A stretch of 64,000 bases of DNA, from assembly GCA_036426205.1 (NCBI GenBank), contig CM071570.1, positions 137,382,356 through 137,446,355 on the forward strand, read 5' to 3'. This DNA is from Ascaphus truei. Its lineage: Eukaryota; Chordata; Amphibia; Anura; Ascaphidae. Each line of letters starts with the position of its first letter. Position 1 is the stretch's first letter. Shown piece by piece: positions 1 through 10,337 of this stretch. Under the pieces are notes generated by a model, which saw only the letters and a list, made by a program, of their open reading frames with translations, was not told the DNA's origin and searched no databases. Position numbers and translations under genes: made by a program.

Positions 1-1860
1 GGCCATAAAAAATAAAATCTTGATTCCCTGTGTGATTTATTGATCCCGTGGGCGCAAATGGTACATTAACGAATAGATGGGCTCCGAGATTTCCTTTTTA
101 TCCCTGCTTGATGTGTTAGAAGTTAGAAATTCAAAGCTAGTTTCTGCAGTTTCATGTAACAACACGTACAGTACAGTATATCCAGAAGAGAACATGCCCC
201 AAACTGGTGCTTTAATGTCACACAACATTTAAAAAATAAGCATAAAATTAGCACGTTCTTTTAAACTATTATATTATTGGACCTTGAGCCTGTTCATCAT
301 TGTTCACAGCAGCTCTGAGATGGCAGTAAGAAGCAGTACTTCCTTGATATAGTGTTCCAGGAAAATAGAAAATAGGTTTTGGCAAGTCAATGTTTATATT
401 CATATTGGCTTTCAATCCACTCTCACTTCATTTATTTCACATTTTAGAATTAATCACATTAGCTGTTCTTGCCAAAGCTACGACAATCATACTGAACTCT
501 TCCTAAAGGGACTAGCAACCCATGGAAAAAAAAACATTTGTTTAATGAGATTTCCTAACCATCTTAAAACAATCAATGTTGAGTATATATGTATCATAAG
601 CAAAATGAAATTAAAGCAGCAAAATTTTACCCCTTCCACTCATTTCTTCTTTGAAATGGTTTAAAGCAGTAATTCTCTCTATCCAAAAGTGCCACTGAAA
701 GCCCCTTGGTCAGATCACGTCTAAAACAAAATTACATTTATGGAGATTATTTAATATTTATGAATGGCATGAACAAAAATGGATGCTGCCAAGGCTTCTG
801 AAGTGTTCCAATAATTTACCATGTTTAATCAGATCAACACTATTCTGTATTGCAGACAAGGAAGATTCGTAATCAATAGCATGGTAAATCACTTAGTACA
901 TCAAAAACTTGGAAAAAACAATGATGCAATTCTCACACGGTTCTACTATGATAAACGAAGGAACACTAGATAAAACTGAAACTAAATGCCTTAGGGGCAC
1001 AAGGCTCAGTTAAAGCAGCAATTCTACATTTCTCTTTTTTTCTGATTCTTCTTTGTATATGTAAAACATGTGACAATGTATAATTCTACATTCTTACCTA
1101 AACTGGCAATCGTTTAGTGCTCCTGTTCTAAATCAGTAAAAATCCTGATTGAGTGCCTAATATCATGGCCATCTTTCAGTTTCAAATCAGTCAATCTCAG
1201 CAGCTACAATGTATCCTCATATTACTAAAGTAACTATTGTTACAGTTTACAGCTCAAACTGTTGGGAACATTGGCAACACATTATCACAAAGAGGAAAGT
1301 GTTGCAAATATCTTGCCCTGCTTGGGAGGTGGGTTACCTTCACTATACTCTATCATCTTTAATTATAATCTTCTTCCACTAAAACAATAAACATATTTTT
1401 TCCCATTTGATATAGTACAGTAATGGAAATTAGTTTGTATAGAATTTTGTCCTAAAAAGTATTATATAAATAGTTTAAGCTCTCTCATATGAGTATTGTT
1501 AGATGTTCAAATATAACCCTTCCATCCTCTATGATGTTTTGTATTATCTCTATATAATTCATGTTTTTGTCCCCAGATAGGGGTAATATTCTATACATAG
1601 CCAAATACCACCACTAATTGGGTGGTTAATAATCATCAATTACCTTACATCTGGTACATATGGTTTATATATTATATAGATGTTCTCTGATATGGGAAAA
1701 AGACAAGAATCTAAATTGTGATCTAATGTTCTCAGAAGATATAACTGTGATTTATTATTGATTATATACTCTGTACCCTGGAAGTATACCATTTCACGAT
1801 TGTATTAAGATTTCAAACGATGTGCAATTAAGGAACATATATATGGGTGGACAATCCCCC
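1..1860. other. AT-rich DNA, no gene seen
   Basis: No reading frame here resembles a known protein on either strand, and the only open frame is a 63-residue AT-rich one. The last 450 bases are AT-rich and run without a break into the hammerhead-bearing repeat that follows, so they may be its upstream part. Confidence 0.5.
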
Positions 1861-2280
1861 TATGAACCCTATACTCCTGAGGAAGCGAGCTGGTAGTCAT
1901 GAAATGCGTAGGGTGTTTGATTGGAGCGCTGACAGTATTGGCAATCTGATTGTGGAGGAGAATAGAGAGAAGAGATGCTGACGGAGGCTTCCAGGCAGTA
2001 CCGACACATCATCGCGTTACATCATCACGCCATCGCATCAGAACATGGGGCGTAGCCTGGACATAATACAGGAAGGAACCTGTACATCAACTCTCCCGGC
2101 ATCAACTCAGAGATTTACCCGAACACCGAGAGAAAGCAGAGAATAAGCATACACTCTACAAACCACACAGATGCAGCCAATATCTGTTATACAACGCACA
2201 TATTTTATTGAAAATTCGTGAGTGAAATTCCACAAGTCTCCTTTTAATGTTGTTTAATTAAATGTGTTCTTACGTTATTG
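1861..2280 (+). repeat. Hammerhead-bearing retroelement end (Penelope-like?)
   Basis: This begins with a hammerhead-like motif and is followed by about 350 bases of non-coding sequence ending in a TTTTATTGAAAATTC-type stretch. The same layout, hammerhead then a few hundred bases then a TTTTTATTGAGATTT-like stretch, occurs at 19977-20420. Penelope-like retroelements of animals are known to carry hammerhead ribozymes in their terminal repeats, and the window also has a Penelope GIY-YIG fragment. Assignment to that class is inferred. The right side is bounded by a hAT terminus. Confidence 0.4.
1871..1916 (+). ncRNA. Hammerhead ribozyme-like motif (a)
   Basis: CTGAGGA at 1877-1883 fits the CUGANGA core and GAAA at 1901-1904 the second core box. 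They are followed by TGCG, a TA cleavage-type dinucleotide at 1909-1910, and a strand that can pair with the bases just before the first box (1871-1876 with 1911-1916, including G-T wobbles). Helix III would be minimal, as in Penelope-associated hammerheads. Helix II is not convincing, so activity is uncertain. Confidence 0.4.
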
Positions 2281-2360
2281 CAGGGGAGCGCAAACTTTTT
2301 CTGCAGCGCCCGCCTTTCTTCCCTGTCTCGATGCTGGCGCCCCCTTCTCCATTTTGGGGG
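2281..2360 (+). mobile_element. hAT-type terminus, truncated
   Basis: It starts CAGGGGAGCGCAAACTTTTT, matching the CAGGGGTG.GCAAACT pattern of hAT/Charlie-type terminal inverted repeats. A related inverse end lies at 24110-24139. The element is cut at 2360 where the LTR starts, and I found no matching right half after the 3' LTR. Confidence 0.5.
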
Positions 2361-3378
2361 TGACCCGGTATTAAAGGGGTTGCACCCCATTTGGCCATCC
2401 CCTGACCTCACCAGGGAGACAAGGGGTTAACTGGGCTGCGGTCCAGAAATGTGATTTAACCCTTGTTATAACATGAAAATGTATATTCCCCTGTCCCCAT
2501 GCTTTATTGTGATATCTGGTTATAGCGGTGTCTGCATCACACATACACTGGGATCCATCCGGTTTAAGTTGTATTTGTGTAACACCGGTTCCGAAAGTCG
2601 TAGCGGGCTGAAACTCGGACCATATGGTGTCCCAGTTCCGGCATTAAGATCTGGGAAGTTTGGACCCGCTAGGCCCAACGGAACCGGATATTTTAATATG
2701 TTTGTATTTTACCTATAACACTGTATCCCAAGGCAGGGATAAAACCCAGAGGAAATTCCTTTGCATACAAGGAAGCATATGGTCAGAGAGGCGACCCAAT
2801 GTCTAGGACTTAAGTGTTGTTCAAAGGATTTTGTCACCCTCACTGTTTACCTGAGGGCGGAGACGACTCAAACCAGAGCAGTCCATGAGTGTCACATTTT
2901 ACATCTTCCAACAAAGAGTATCCTGCCAGAAATTCCATTTGGTAGACTGGCTGGCATTCCTGATGTAAATGTGGGGCTACAGAAATGAGACCCCAGGGTC
3001 CTAGTGTGCATGAGCTAACTAGCAGGGGGGTATGGATTAAAATATGTTCCCACGTTAAAGATTGGATACAGGTAATTGTTGTCCAATCACCTGTACTTAA
3101 TGTTAAGGATAGGGTCACAAAAGACATATAAACTGTGGTCAACCCTATATCCTTTGTCTTCAAAATACCATCTTGATTGTACCTGATTGCTGGAGAATTG
3201 CTATTTGATACTTCTTATTCCCCACCCCCAAGTAAGTGCTACTTCTTGCCTGTTACTATACTATATTGCTGTGTTCACCTATTTAAGGAATAAATATACT
3301 TTATTATATCTAAGCCTCGTTCAGTTCAACCCAGTTATTTGGTGTATTATTATAGCCTGTCACAAAGCTCCCGTCACA
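2361..3378 (+). repeat. 5' LTR of Gmr1-like Ty3/gypsy element
   Basis: It begins TGACCCGGTATT and ends CCCGTCACA, giving TG...CA termini. It matches 8263-10232 at both ends and over most of its length. It is about 950 bases shorter because the block found at 8461-9402 is missing between 2558 and 2559. A polyadenylation signal AATAAA lies at 3289-3294. The adjoining bases (GGGGG before the 5' LTR, AACGT after the 3' LTR) do not form a target-site duplication. Confidence 0.9.
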
Positions 3379-3567
3379 GGCTTATAATAAAAACTGGTGG
3401 CAGCGGTGGGATTGAACTGGACCTGTATTACAGTGTACTGAGGGATACTGTAATATAGTGGGAACTCGATGGTAATTGCGAGTTCCTGGGACTAAAGATA
3501 TTGAACACACGGTAGTGCAACAAGTAACACAAGTTGTAACACCACCTCACTGGTGCGACCCAGAACC
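3379..3567 (+). promoter_or_regulatory. Retrotransposon leader with candidate primer-binding site
   Basis: This is the untranslated leader between the 5' LTR and gag. It contains TGGTGGCAGCGGTGGGATTG at about 3396-3415, the usual position and style of a tRNA primer-binding site in vertebrate gypsy elements. The primer tRNA is not identified. The leader ends in a favourable ACCATGG start context at gag. Confidence 0.5.
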
Positions 3568-4624
3568 ATGGGTGAAGAGGAAGGCTCATACTACCTGAAG
3601 ACTAGAACTCAGCTGAAAGACAAGTGCCGTGAATATGGACTGGAATATGAGAACCAGGAGGTCGCAGACATGATAGCAGCAATCACGGACTATGAAGCTC
3701 AGCTTGCAGAGCCTCAGGATACGGCTCAGCTTGCCCTTGTAGAGCCGCCCGGAGATCAGGGAAGGAACCCAGTGCCGGGGCGGCAGAATCCCGGGGAGGG
3801 GACAAGTGCACCTCCCGGGACCAGTGCAACAGGAGGGGCACTGGTGGCTGTGGCTACCAGTCCGTTTACCCCTGAAATGTTGGCACTGATTACAGCGTGG
3901 GGTGACCGAGGGACACCGGAGGAGCGGCTACAGTTTATCTCTATGGCAGTGAACAGACAAGCTTATTGGCCCCCGGTCCAACCCCGCAAAGATGAACTCC
4001 AACTGGACAAGCACAGTCTCACCAAGTACGTGGAAGGCACTGATCAGATTGACAGTTTCTTAAAGAACTTTGAAACGCTGTGCCGGCGGTAGAAGGTGCT
4101 TCCCCAGCATAGGGTTGCACGCTTGGACCCCTTACTGTCCGGCTTGGCTAAGCAGATGATGATGGTGCTTCCAGAGGAGTATGCTGATGATTATGACCAC
4201 CTGAAAGAACTATTGCTATTTTAGCACGGTTTTACCCCTGAAGCCTACCGGGGTAAATTCCGGCTGGAGGAGAGGCAGCCTCTGGAGTCCTACGTCACCT
4301 ATGTGACCCGCATGGCTTTATACGGGATCCGCTGGGTGGAGGGCTATTAGGCCAGGACTTACCAACGCCTGCTGGACCTCATCTTTCAGGAGCAGCTCAT
4401 GCAGCAGTGCCCGCCGGCGGTGAGGGCTTGGGTGTATGACAAAAAGCCCAAGACTTAAACGGAGGCGGCGAGGCTAGCAGATGACTATGTGGCCAGCCGA
4501 TCCCTGATGCCCACCAAGGCTGCCGCCGCCAGCCAAGAAATCTGCTAATACCCCTCAATGGACTCAGAGGCCGCCTGCGGGCAGCAGTCCACAGAAGGCG
4601 GGGGAGTTCCGGCACGAGCGCCGG
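3568..4624 (+). pseudogene. gag: gag, SCAN-like capsid, decayed
   Basis: This is the structural protein of the LTR element, which would package its RNA in a cytoplasmic particle. I start it at the ATG at 3568 (ACCATGG context) rather than the upstream GTG. The frame is broken by stops at 4090 (TAG), 4222 (TAG), 4348 (TAG) and 4456 (TAA). After about 4535 it shifts one frame to join the zinc knuckle and pol. About 4257-4490 resembles a SCAN domain, with FRLEERQPLESY, then TYQRLLDLIFQEQL, then PPAVRAWVYDKKP. SCAN domains are known to derive from Gmr1-like capsids. All four stops are one C-to-T change from a glutamine codon. The N-terminal half is acidic and Pro/Gly-rich. Confidence 0.85.
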
Positions 4625-6379
4625 TGCTACAACTGTAACAGCACTGGTCACATCAGACCAGACTGCCCAGAACCCCTGCGTCCCAGAGGACCCCATCGGG
4701 GGCAACGCACCCCAGCTGCGAAGCCGGTAGCCCGCGTGCGGGTAGCTTCCACCAAAGAACCCGGACCGGTCATGGAAACAACTCCCAGCGAGACGTCCCA
4801 TGTCACCCCTACCCCGGTTTCATCGGTGCCTACAGCCAGGAGCGGAGGACATCTCACCGCGGACCTGCAGCAGACGGACGGCCGGAGCAGACATCTCACC
4901 CCAGTTACAGTCGGTGACCGGCAAGCAGTCGGCTTGCTGGATTCAGGAGCTGCAGTGAACCTGGTCCGACCTGATATGGTCCGGCCAGAGGAATTGCTCC
5001 CAGGCCCTTGGATGCAGATCACTGTGGCCGACGGAGAGCCACGTTTCTTGCAAGTGGCCAGAATCTTTTTGGATTGGGGGGAGGGCAAGGGTGTGCGGGA
5101 GGTGGGGGTTTTGCCTGGTTTGGATGCTGAAGTTCTTCTTGGCAACGATCTGGGACCGATAACCTGCACCTACGACCGGGTGCCCAAGCCCGCTGCAGTG
5201 GCGGCGGTTACCCGGAGCCAGACAGCGGCGATGGCGGCGACGCCAGTCCCCCAGCCTTTGGGACCAACGCTAGCGGAGGGCGCAGAGGAGCCCGGGGAGG
5301 TAAGCCAGGATCAGTTGCAACCACAGACTGACTTACTGTTCCCTCTCACCCTTCCCCATTCTCCGGACAATGACATGACTGGGGGGTGGCCAGACTTAGG
5401 AGCCCAGTTTAGGGAGGCAGTGAAGACAGACCCTACCCTGGCCGGCGTGAGACTTCGGGCGTCCGAATCTCAGGCAGGGGAAGGCACTGAGCACTGCCTA
5501 TGGCATAAGGGACTCCTGTATAGAGAGGAAGGGAACCCGGGGATAGAGGAGGGGGTGACCGGTAAGCGACAGCTAGTAGTGCCCCAGGGGTACCGACAGC
5601 AACTGTTACGGGTAGCTCACTCTATTCCGTTAGCGGGACATCAGGGGCTCACCAGAACGCGAGCCCGGTTATTACAGCGTTACTACTGGCCGGGGGCATC
5701 ACGGGATGTGAGCAATTTCTGCCGCTCTTGTGATGCCTGCCAGCGAGTGGGTAAGGTGGGCGACCGTGTGAAGGCACCCCTGAGACCCCTACCGATAATA
5801 GGGGAACCCTTCCAGAAGGTAGCGATGGACATTATAGGACCCCTTATGATTCCTAGCAGGTCAGGGAAGCGCTACATCCTCATGGTGGTGGATTTTGCCA
5901 CCCGGTACCCTGAGGCAGTAGCACTTGGCACCATAAATGCCAAGACAGTGGCAGCAGCTTTGCTGAACATTTTTGCCAGGGTAGGTTTCCCTAGTGAGAT
6001 CTTAACCGATCAGGGGTCGCAGTTCATGAGTGAACTGTTACATTGTCTCTGGGATGCATGCGGTGCACAGCACCGGCGCACTACCCCTTACCATCCCCAG
6101 ACAAACGGATTATGTGAGAGGTTTAACGGTACCCTGAAGCAGATGCTTCGGACCTTTATAGAGGCGGAGGGGAAAGACTGGGAGATTCATTTACAGCACT
6201 TGCTGTTTGCCTACCGAGAGATACCGCAGGAATCTACAGGCTTCTCCCCCTTCGAGCTACTATATGGCCGCAGGGTACGTGGACCTCTGGACCTATTCCG
6301 TGAGGGATGGGAAGGGGAGGCTACTGCTACTGATGCTTCAGTGATCCAGTATGTAGTAGATCTCCGAGACTGGTTATAG
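4625..6379 (+). pseudogene. pol: pol part 1: zinc knuckle, protease, integrase
   Basis: The frame opens with a CCHC zinc knuckle at 4625-4666 (CYNCNSTGHIRPDC, the nucleocapsid end of gag). An aspartic protease follows, with LLDSGAAVNL (Asp codon at 4940). After a linker comes integrase: an HHCC zinc-binding domain (His from 5618, paired Cys near 5720-5740) and a DDE core with Asp at 5828 (AMDIIG), Asp at 6008 (LTDQGSQF) and Glu at 6116 (NGLCERFNGT). There are 35 residues between the last two, as in retroviral-type integrases. A TAG at 6377-6379 ends the frame, but the same frame continues at once with the integrase C-terminus. Integrase thus lies upstream of reverse transcriptase, the reverse of the usual Ty3/gypsy order and the mark of the Gmr1 group. 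Confidence 0.9.
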
Positions 6380-8233
6380 ATGCTCATGGGGGTGGCCCAG
6401 GACCACCTCAGGGCTGCTCAGACCAAGCAAAAGCAATGGTATGACCAGCATGCCCGTAGCAGAGAATTCATCCCAGGACAGCAGGTGCTTGTTCTCAAAC
6501 CCACTCGGGAGTACAAGCTGATGGCTGCCTGGTCGGGACCGTACCCGGTTATCCGAAAGGTGAATGAGTGCAACTATGTTGTACAGGTAGAGCCTGAGAG
6601 GCACAAGACATATCACATTAACATGTTGAAAGAGTACAGAGCACCGAGTATGGGAGCAGTGATGGCCATTTGTAGCCCACTGCTGGAGGATCCGGCGAGC
6701 AATGCTCTGCCTGATCTCCTAGGGGAGGCTAGGCAGGGAAACACTGTGGAGCAGGTGGAGATAGGGGCACAGTTGAGTGCTAGACAGAAGGGAGAAGCCA
6801 GGGACATGCTAGCTCAGTTTAGCGCCCTCTTCACTGACAGGCCAGGGACCACACATCTCACAAAACACCCAGTGCACACAGGGGATCTGCAGCCTCTGCA
6901 TAAGCACACTTATAGAGTGTCAGCAGAGGTCAAGAAAAGTATGGAGAGAGAGATAGAGGAGATGCTGACCCTAGGGGTAATTACTCCGTCCCAGAGCCCT
7001 TGGGCAAGTCCGGTAGTCCTAGTCCCAAAGAAGGACAAGACCACCCGGTTTTGTGTGGACTACTGGTTGCTCAACGCTGGGACGGTGTCAGATGCTTACC
7101 CCATGCCCCGCATGGATGAGTTACTGGATGAACTCGCGGGGGCAAAGTATCTGACCACCATGGATTTGAGCAAAGGCTATTGGCAAATCTCACTGACCCT
7201 GGAGGCTAGGGAGAAGTCAGCATTCATCACCCCAAGTGGCCTCTATGAGTTTTTGGTGATGCCATTTGGGATGAAGACTGCCCCGGCTACCTTCCAACGC
7301 CTGGTCAATATGTTACTGGAAGGGATGCAGAACTATGCCAGGGCTTACTTAGATGACATTGCTGTCTTTAGTAATTCCTGGGAATCCCACATAGGACATG
7401 TAGCTGCGGTGCTGGATAGGATCAGGGAGGCTGGGCTTACCTTGAAACCCACTAAGTGTATGGTAGGAATGGCAGAGGTCCTGTACTTAGGGCACAGGGT
7501 GGGTGGAGGACACATCAAACCAGAGCCAGCCAAGGTAGAAGCCATAGTTCAGTGGCCTGTTCCAAAAACCAAGAAACAGGTCATGGCATTTTTGGGCACC
7601 GCAGGGTACTATAGGAAATTTGTCCCACAGTACAGCGCCGTGGCCAAACCCCTGACTGATCTGACTAAGAAGCAACTGCCTGTGCTTATTACCTGGACTC
7701 CTGCCTGTGAAACTGCTTTCCAGGCACTGAAAATTGCGCTTGCTGGAGCCCCCATACTGGCTGCTCCAGACTATACCAAGCATTTTCTCATTCAGACTGA
7801 TGCCTCAGACTTTGGTATTGGAGCTGTACTGAGCCAGGTGGAGGACGACGGCAGAGAGCACCCTGTGGTGTATCTCAGTCGCAAACTGCTCCCCAGGGAG
7901 GTGGCTTATGCCACCATTGAGAAGGAGTGCTTGGCCATTGTGTGGGCACTCAAAAAGCTCCAGCCCTATGTATATGGACTGGCTTTCACGGTCATCACAG
8001 ACCACAACCCCCTGAGTTGGCTGCAGAGGGTATCAGGGGAAAATGCCAAGTTGCTGAGATGGAGCTTAGCTTTACAAGAATTTGAATTTACCATTCAGCA
8101 CAAAAAGGGCAGTGAAAACAGCAATGCTGATGGACTTTCACGCCAGGACTATCCCTCTGAGACTGAATTCATTAATGGTGCCAGCAGTGCCCCACTCCCC
8201 GTTAGGGCCAGTGGGCCACAGATCACCCATTAA
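6380..8233 (+). pseudogene. pol: pol part 2: integrase tail, RT, RNase H
   Basis: This continues the upstream frame after one TAG. The first 90 or so residues are the integrase C-terminal GPY/F-like module (AAWSGPYPVIRKV). Reverse transcriptase follows, with WASPVVLVPKKD, TTMDLSKGYWQI, VMPFGMKTAPATFQ and the catalytic YLDD at 7346-7357. RNase H closes it, with QTDASDFGIGAVL, EKECLAIVWAL, TDHNPL and NADGLSR. The motif normally read VDYRxLN is VDYWLLN here, explicable by C-to-T at a CpG. The 617-residue frame is otherwise open to its stop, 29 bases before the 3' LTR. No env-like frame follows. If the single TAG is ignored, pol is complete. Confidence 0.92.
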
Positions 8234-8262
8234 GAAGGGGAGGTGTAGAGGGAGAAAGGGGG
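8234..8262 (+). promoter_or_regulatory. Polypurine tract
   Basis: A purine-rich run between the pol stop and the TG of the 3' LTR, ending in AGAAAGGGGG directly against it. This is the expected primer site for plus-strand DNA synthesis. Confidence 0.7.
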
Positions 8263-10232
8263 TGACCCGGTATTAAAGGGGTTGCACCCCATTTGGCCAT
8301 CCCCTGACCTCAAGAGGGAGACAAGGGCTTAACTGGGCTGCGGTCCAGAAATGTGATTTAACCCTTGTCATAACATGAAAATGTATATTCCCCTGACCCC
8401 ATGCTTTATTGTGATATCTGATTATAGCGGTGTCTGCATCACACATACACTGGGATCCATACGGGAGGGCAAGGGTTAATAGTTCTTTAGTGATTATAGC
8501 CCTTTGTGTAATTCTCCCGCCTTTTCAGGCACCATTTTGCAGAGTCCCATAGGCCGCCATTAGAGCTCAATGCATTTCAATGGCGGATCTTGCTGTTCTA
8601 GACCTGTTTCCCTCGAAGACCAGCAGGTGGCGTCCGAGAGGAGGAGCGGCGGTTTCCCATTGTAAGTCAATGGGCTCATTGACTTCAATGGAGATTCCTC
8701 GACGGTGCTTTCCAGGAACGAGTTGGCTGCCGTTCAAACCACAAAACCGCAAAGCGGATACTTTTTCTAAAAGAGAGCTTTGATCACTGTTAGTCAAGTT
8801 CAACGTTAAGTGACGTGGGAATCTACAGTTCTAGGGCACCCAGAAATAAAATTCTTTTTGCCCCTAGTCCCTAGACCTCCCCCCACTCGACCACCACCGG
8901 GTCCCCGTATCCTGGACCCCCGAGAAGGGTCATGCCGAGAGAGCGGATCGCGCCATAGGTTCCAATGGCGGCGGCAGAAACAGCTCAGGAATTCGACTAA
9001 GTGTAAAAAGCTGAAAACCATGAATCCATACCTCCGGTTCCGGAGGGTCCTGAGGGCCAGGGTTTGGGGTATCTGTAGGCACTGCTCCGGCATGGCTGCA
9101 GAACCATCCTTGACCCTCTTGGACCAACCCGACGGAGTATGGACCTCCTTGAAAGTTCGGGAATTCTCCCATAGACTGCAATGGCGGCCAATTTCCATTG
9201 ACCGGCTATGGCGGAGAAACCCCATAGACTCCAACGGCGGCGATGCCCCGTTGAAAGTCTATGGCGGCGGATTCCCATAGCCGCCAACGGCGGCGGTTTG
9301 CCATTGAAAGTCTATGGCGACGGAGTCCGTTGTTTTCAATGGGGATTTAGTGAAAAACCGTGATTTAATTTACAACTGACTTTTTTGTATTAAAATAGGA
9401 AACGGTTTAAGTTGTATTTGTGTAACCCCGGTTCCGAAAGTCGTAGCGGGCTGAAACTCGGACCATATGGTGTCCCAATACCGGCATTAAGATCTGGAAG
9501 TTTGGGACCCGCTAGGCCAACGGAACCAGGATATTTTAATATGTTTGTATTTTACCTATAACGACTGATATCCCAAGGCAGGGATAACAACCCAGAGGAA
9601 ATCTTTGCATACAAGGACAGCTATGGTCAGGAGAGGTGACCCAATGTCTAGGACTTAAGTGTTGTGTCAAAGGTTTTGTCACCCCCTCACTGTTACCTGA
9701 GGGCGGAGACGACCAAAACACAGAGCAGTCCATGAGTGTCACATTTTACACCTTCCAACAAAGAGTATCTGCCAGAAATTCATTTGGTAGACTGGCTGGC
9801 TTCCTGGATTGTAAATGTGGGGCTACAGAAATGAGAGCCCAGGGTCTAGTGGCATGAGCTAACTAGCAGGGGGCAGGGCATGGATTAAAATGTGTTCCCA
9901 CGTTAAAGAGTGGATACAGGTAATTGTTGTCCAATCACCTGTACTTAATGTTGAAGGTTAGGGTCACAAAAGACATAAAAACTGTGGATCAACCCTTATA
10001 TCCTTTGTCTTCAAAATACCATCTTGATTGTAACTGATTGCTGGAGAAGTTGCTATTTGATACTCTCATTTCTCCCACCCCCAAGTAAGTGCTACTTCTG
10101 CCTGTTACTATAATATTGCTGTGTTTCAATCATTAAGGAATTAAATATATTTTTATAATCTAAGCCTCGTTCAGTTCAACCCAGTTATTTTGTTGTGTAT
10201 TATTTAGTCCCTGTCACAAAGCTCCCGTCACA
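8263..10232 (+). repeat. 3' LTR of Gmr1-like element, long form
   Basis: It matches the 5' LTR at both ends (TGACCCGG...GTCACA) but is 1970 bases instead of 1018. The difference is one internal block at 8461-9402. The shared parts differ by scattered substitutions and short indels, so the two LTRs have diverged since insertion or come from different copies by recombination. Confidence 0.9.
8461..9402 (+). repeat. LTR-internal block with short palindromic subrepeats
   Basis: Present only in the 3' LTR. It is filled with variants of a 20-25-base module built from CCATTGAAAGTCTATGGCGG and its inverse. Examples are TTTCAATGGCGG near 8576, CCATAGACTCCAACGGCGG near 9221, and CCATTGAAAGTCTATGGCG near 9301. 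The CATAG/CTATG and CAATGG/CCATTG halves are complementary, so many hairpins can form. Open frames inside it are shadows of the repeat. Confidence 0.75.
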
Positions 10233-10337
10233 AACGTGCGCCAAAAATGGTCTCCTGCAAAAAAGCGCTTACTATTACTGTAACTAACAGCGCCATACAA
10301 AAAAATGCTATTACTAGATTTTAAAATATCAAGGGAT

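Noticed and set aside
3568..8233. Endogenous retrovirus reading
   Set aside because: No env-like frame lies between RNase H and the 3' LTR, and the integrase-before-RT order points to a Gmr1-type retrotransposon.
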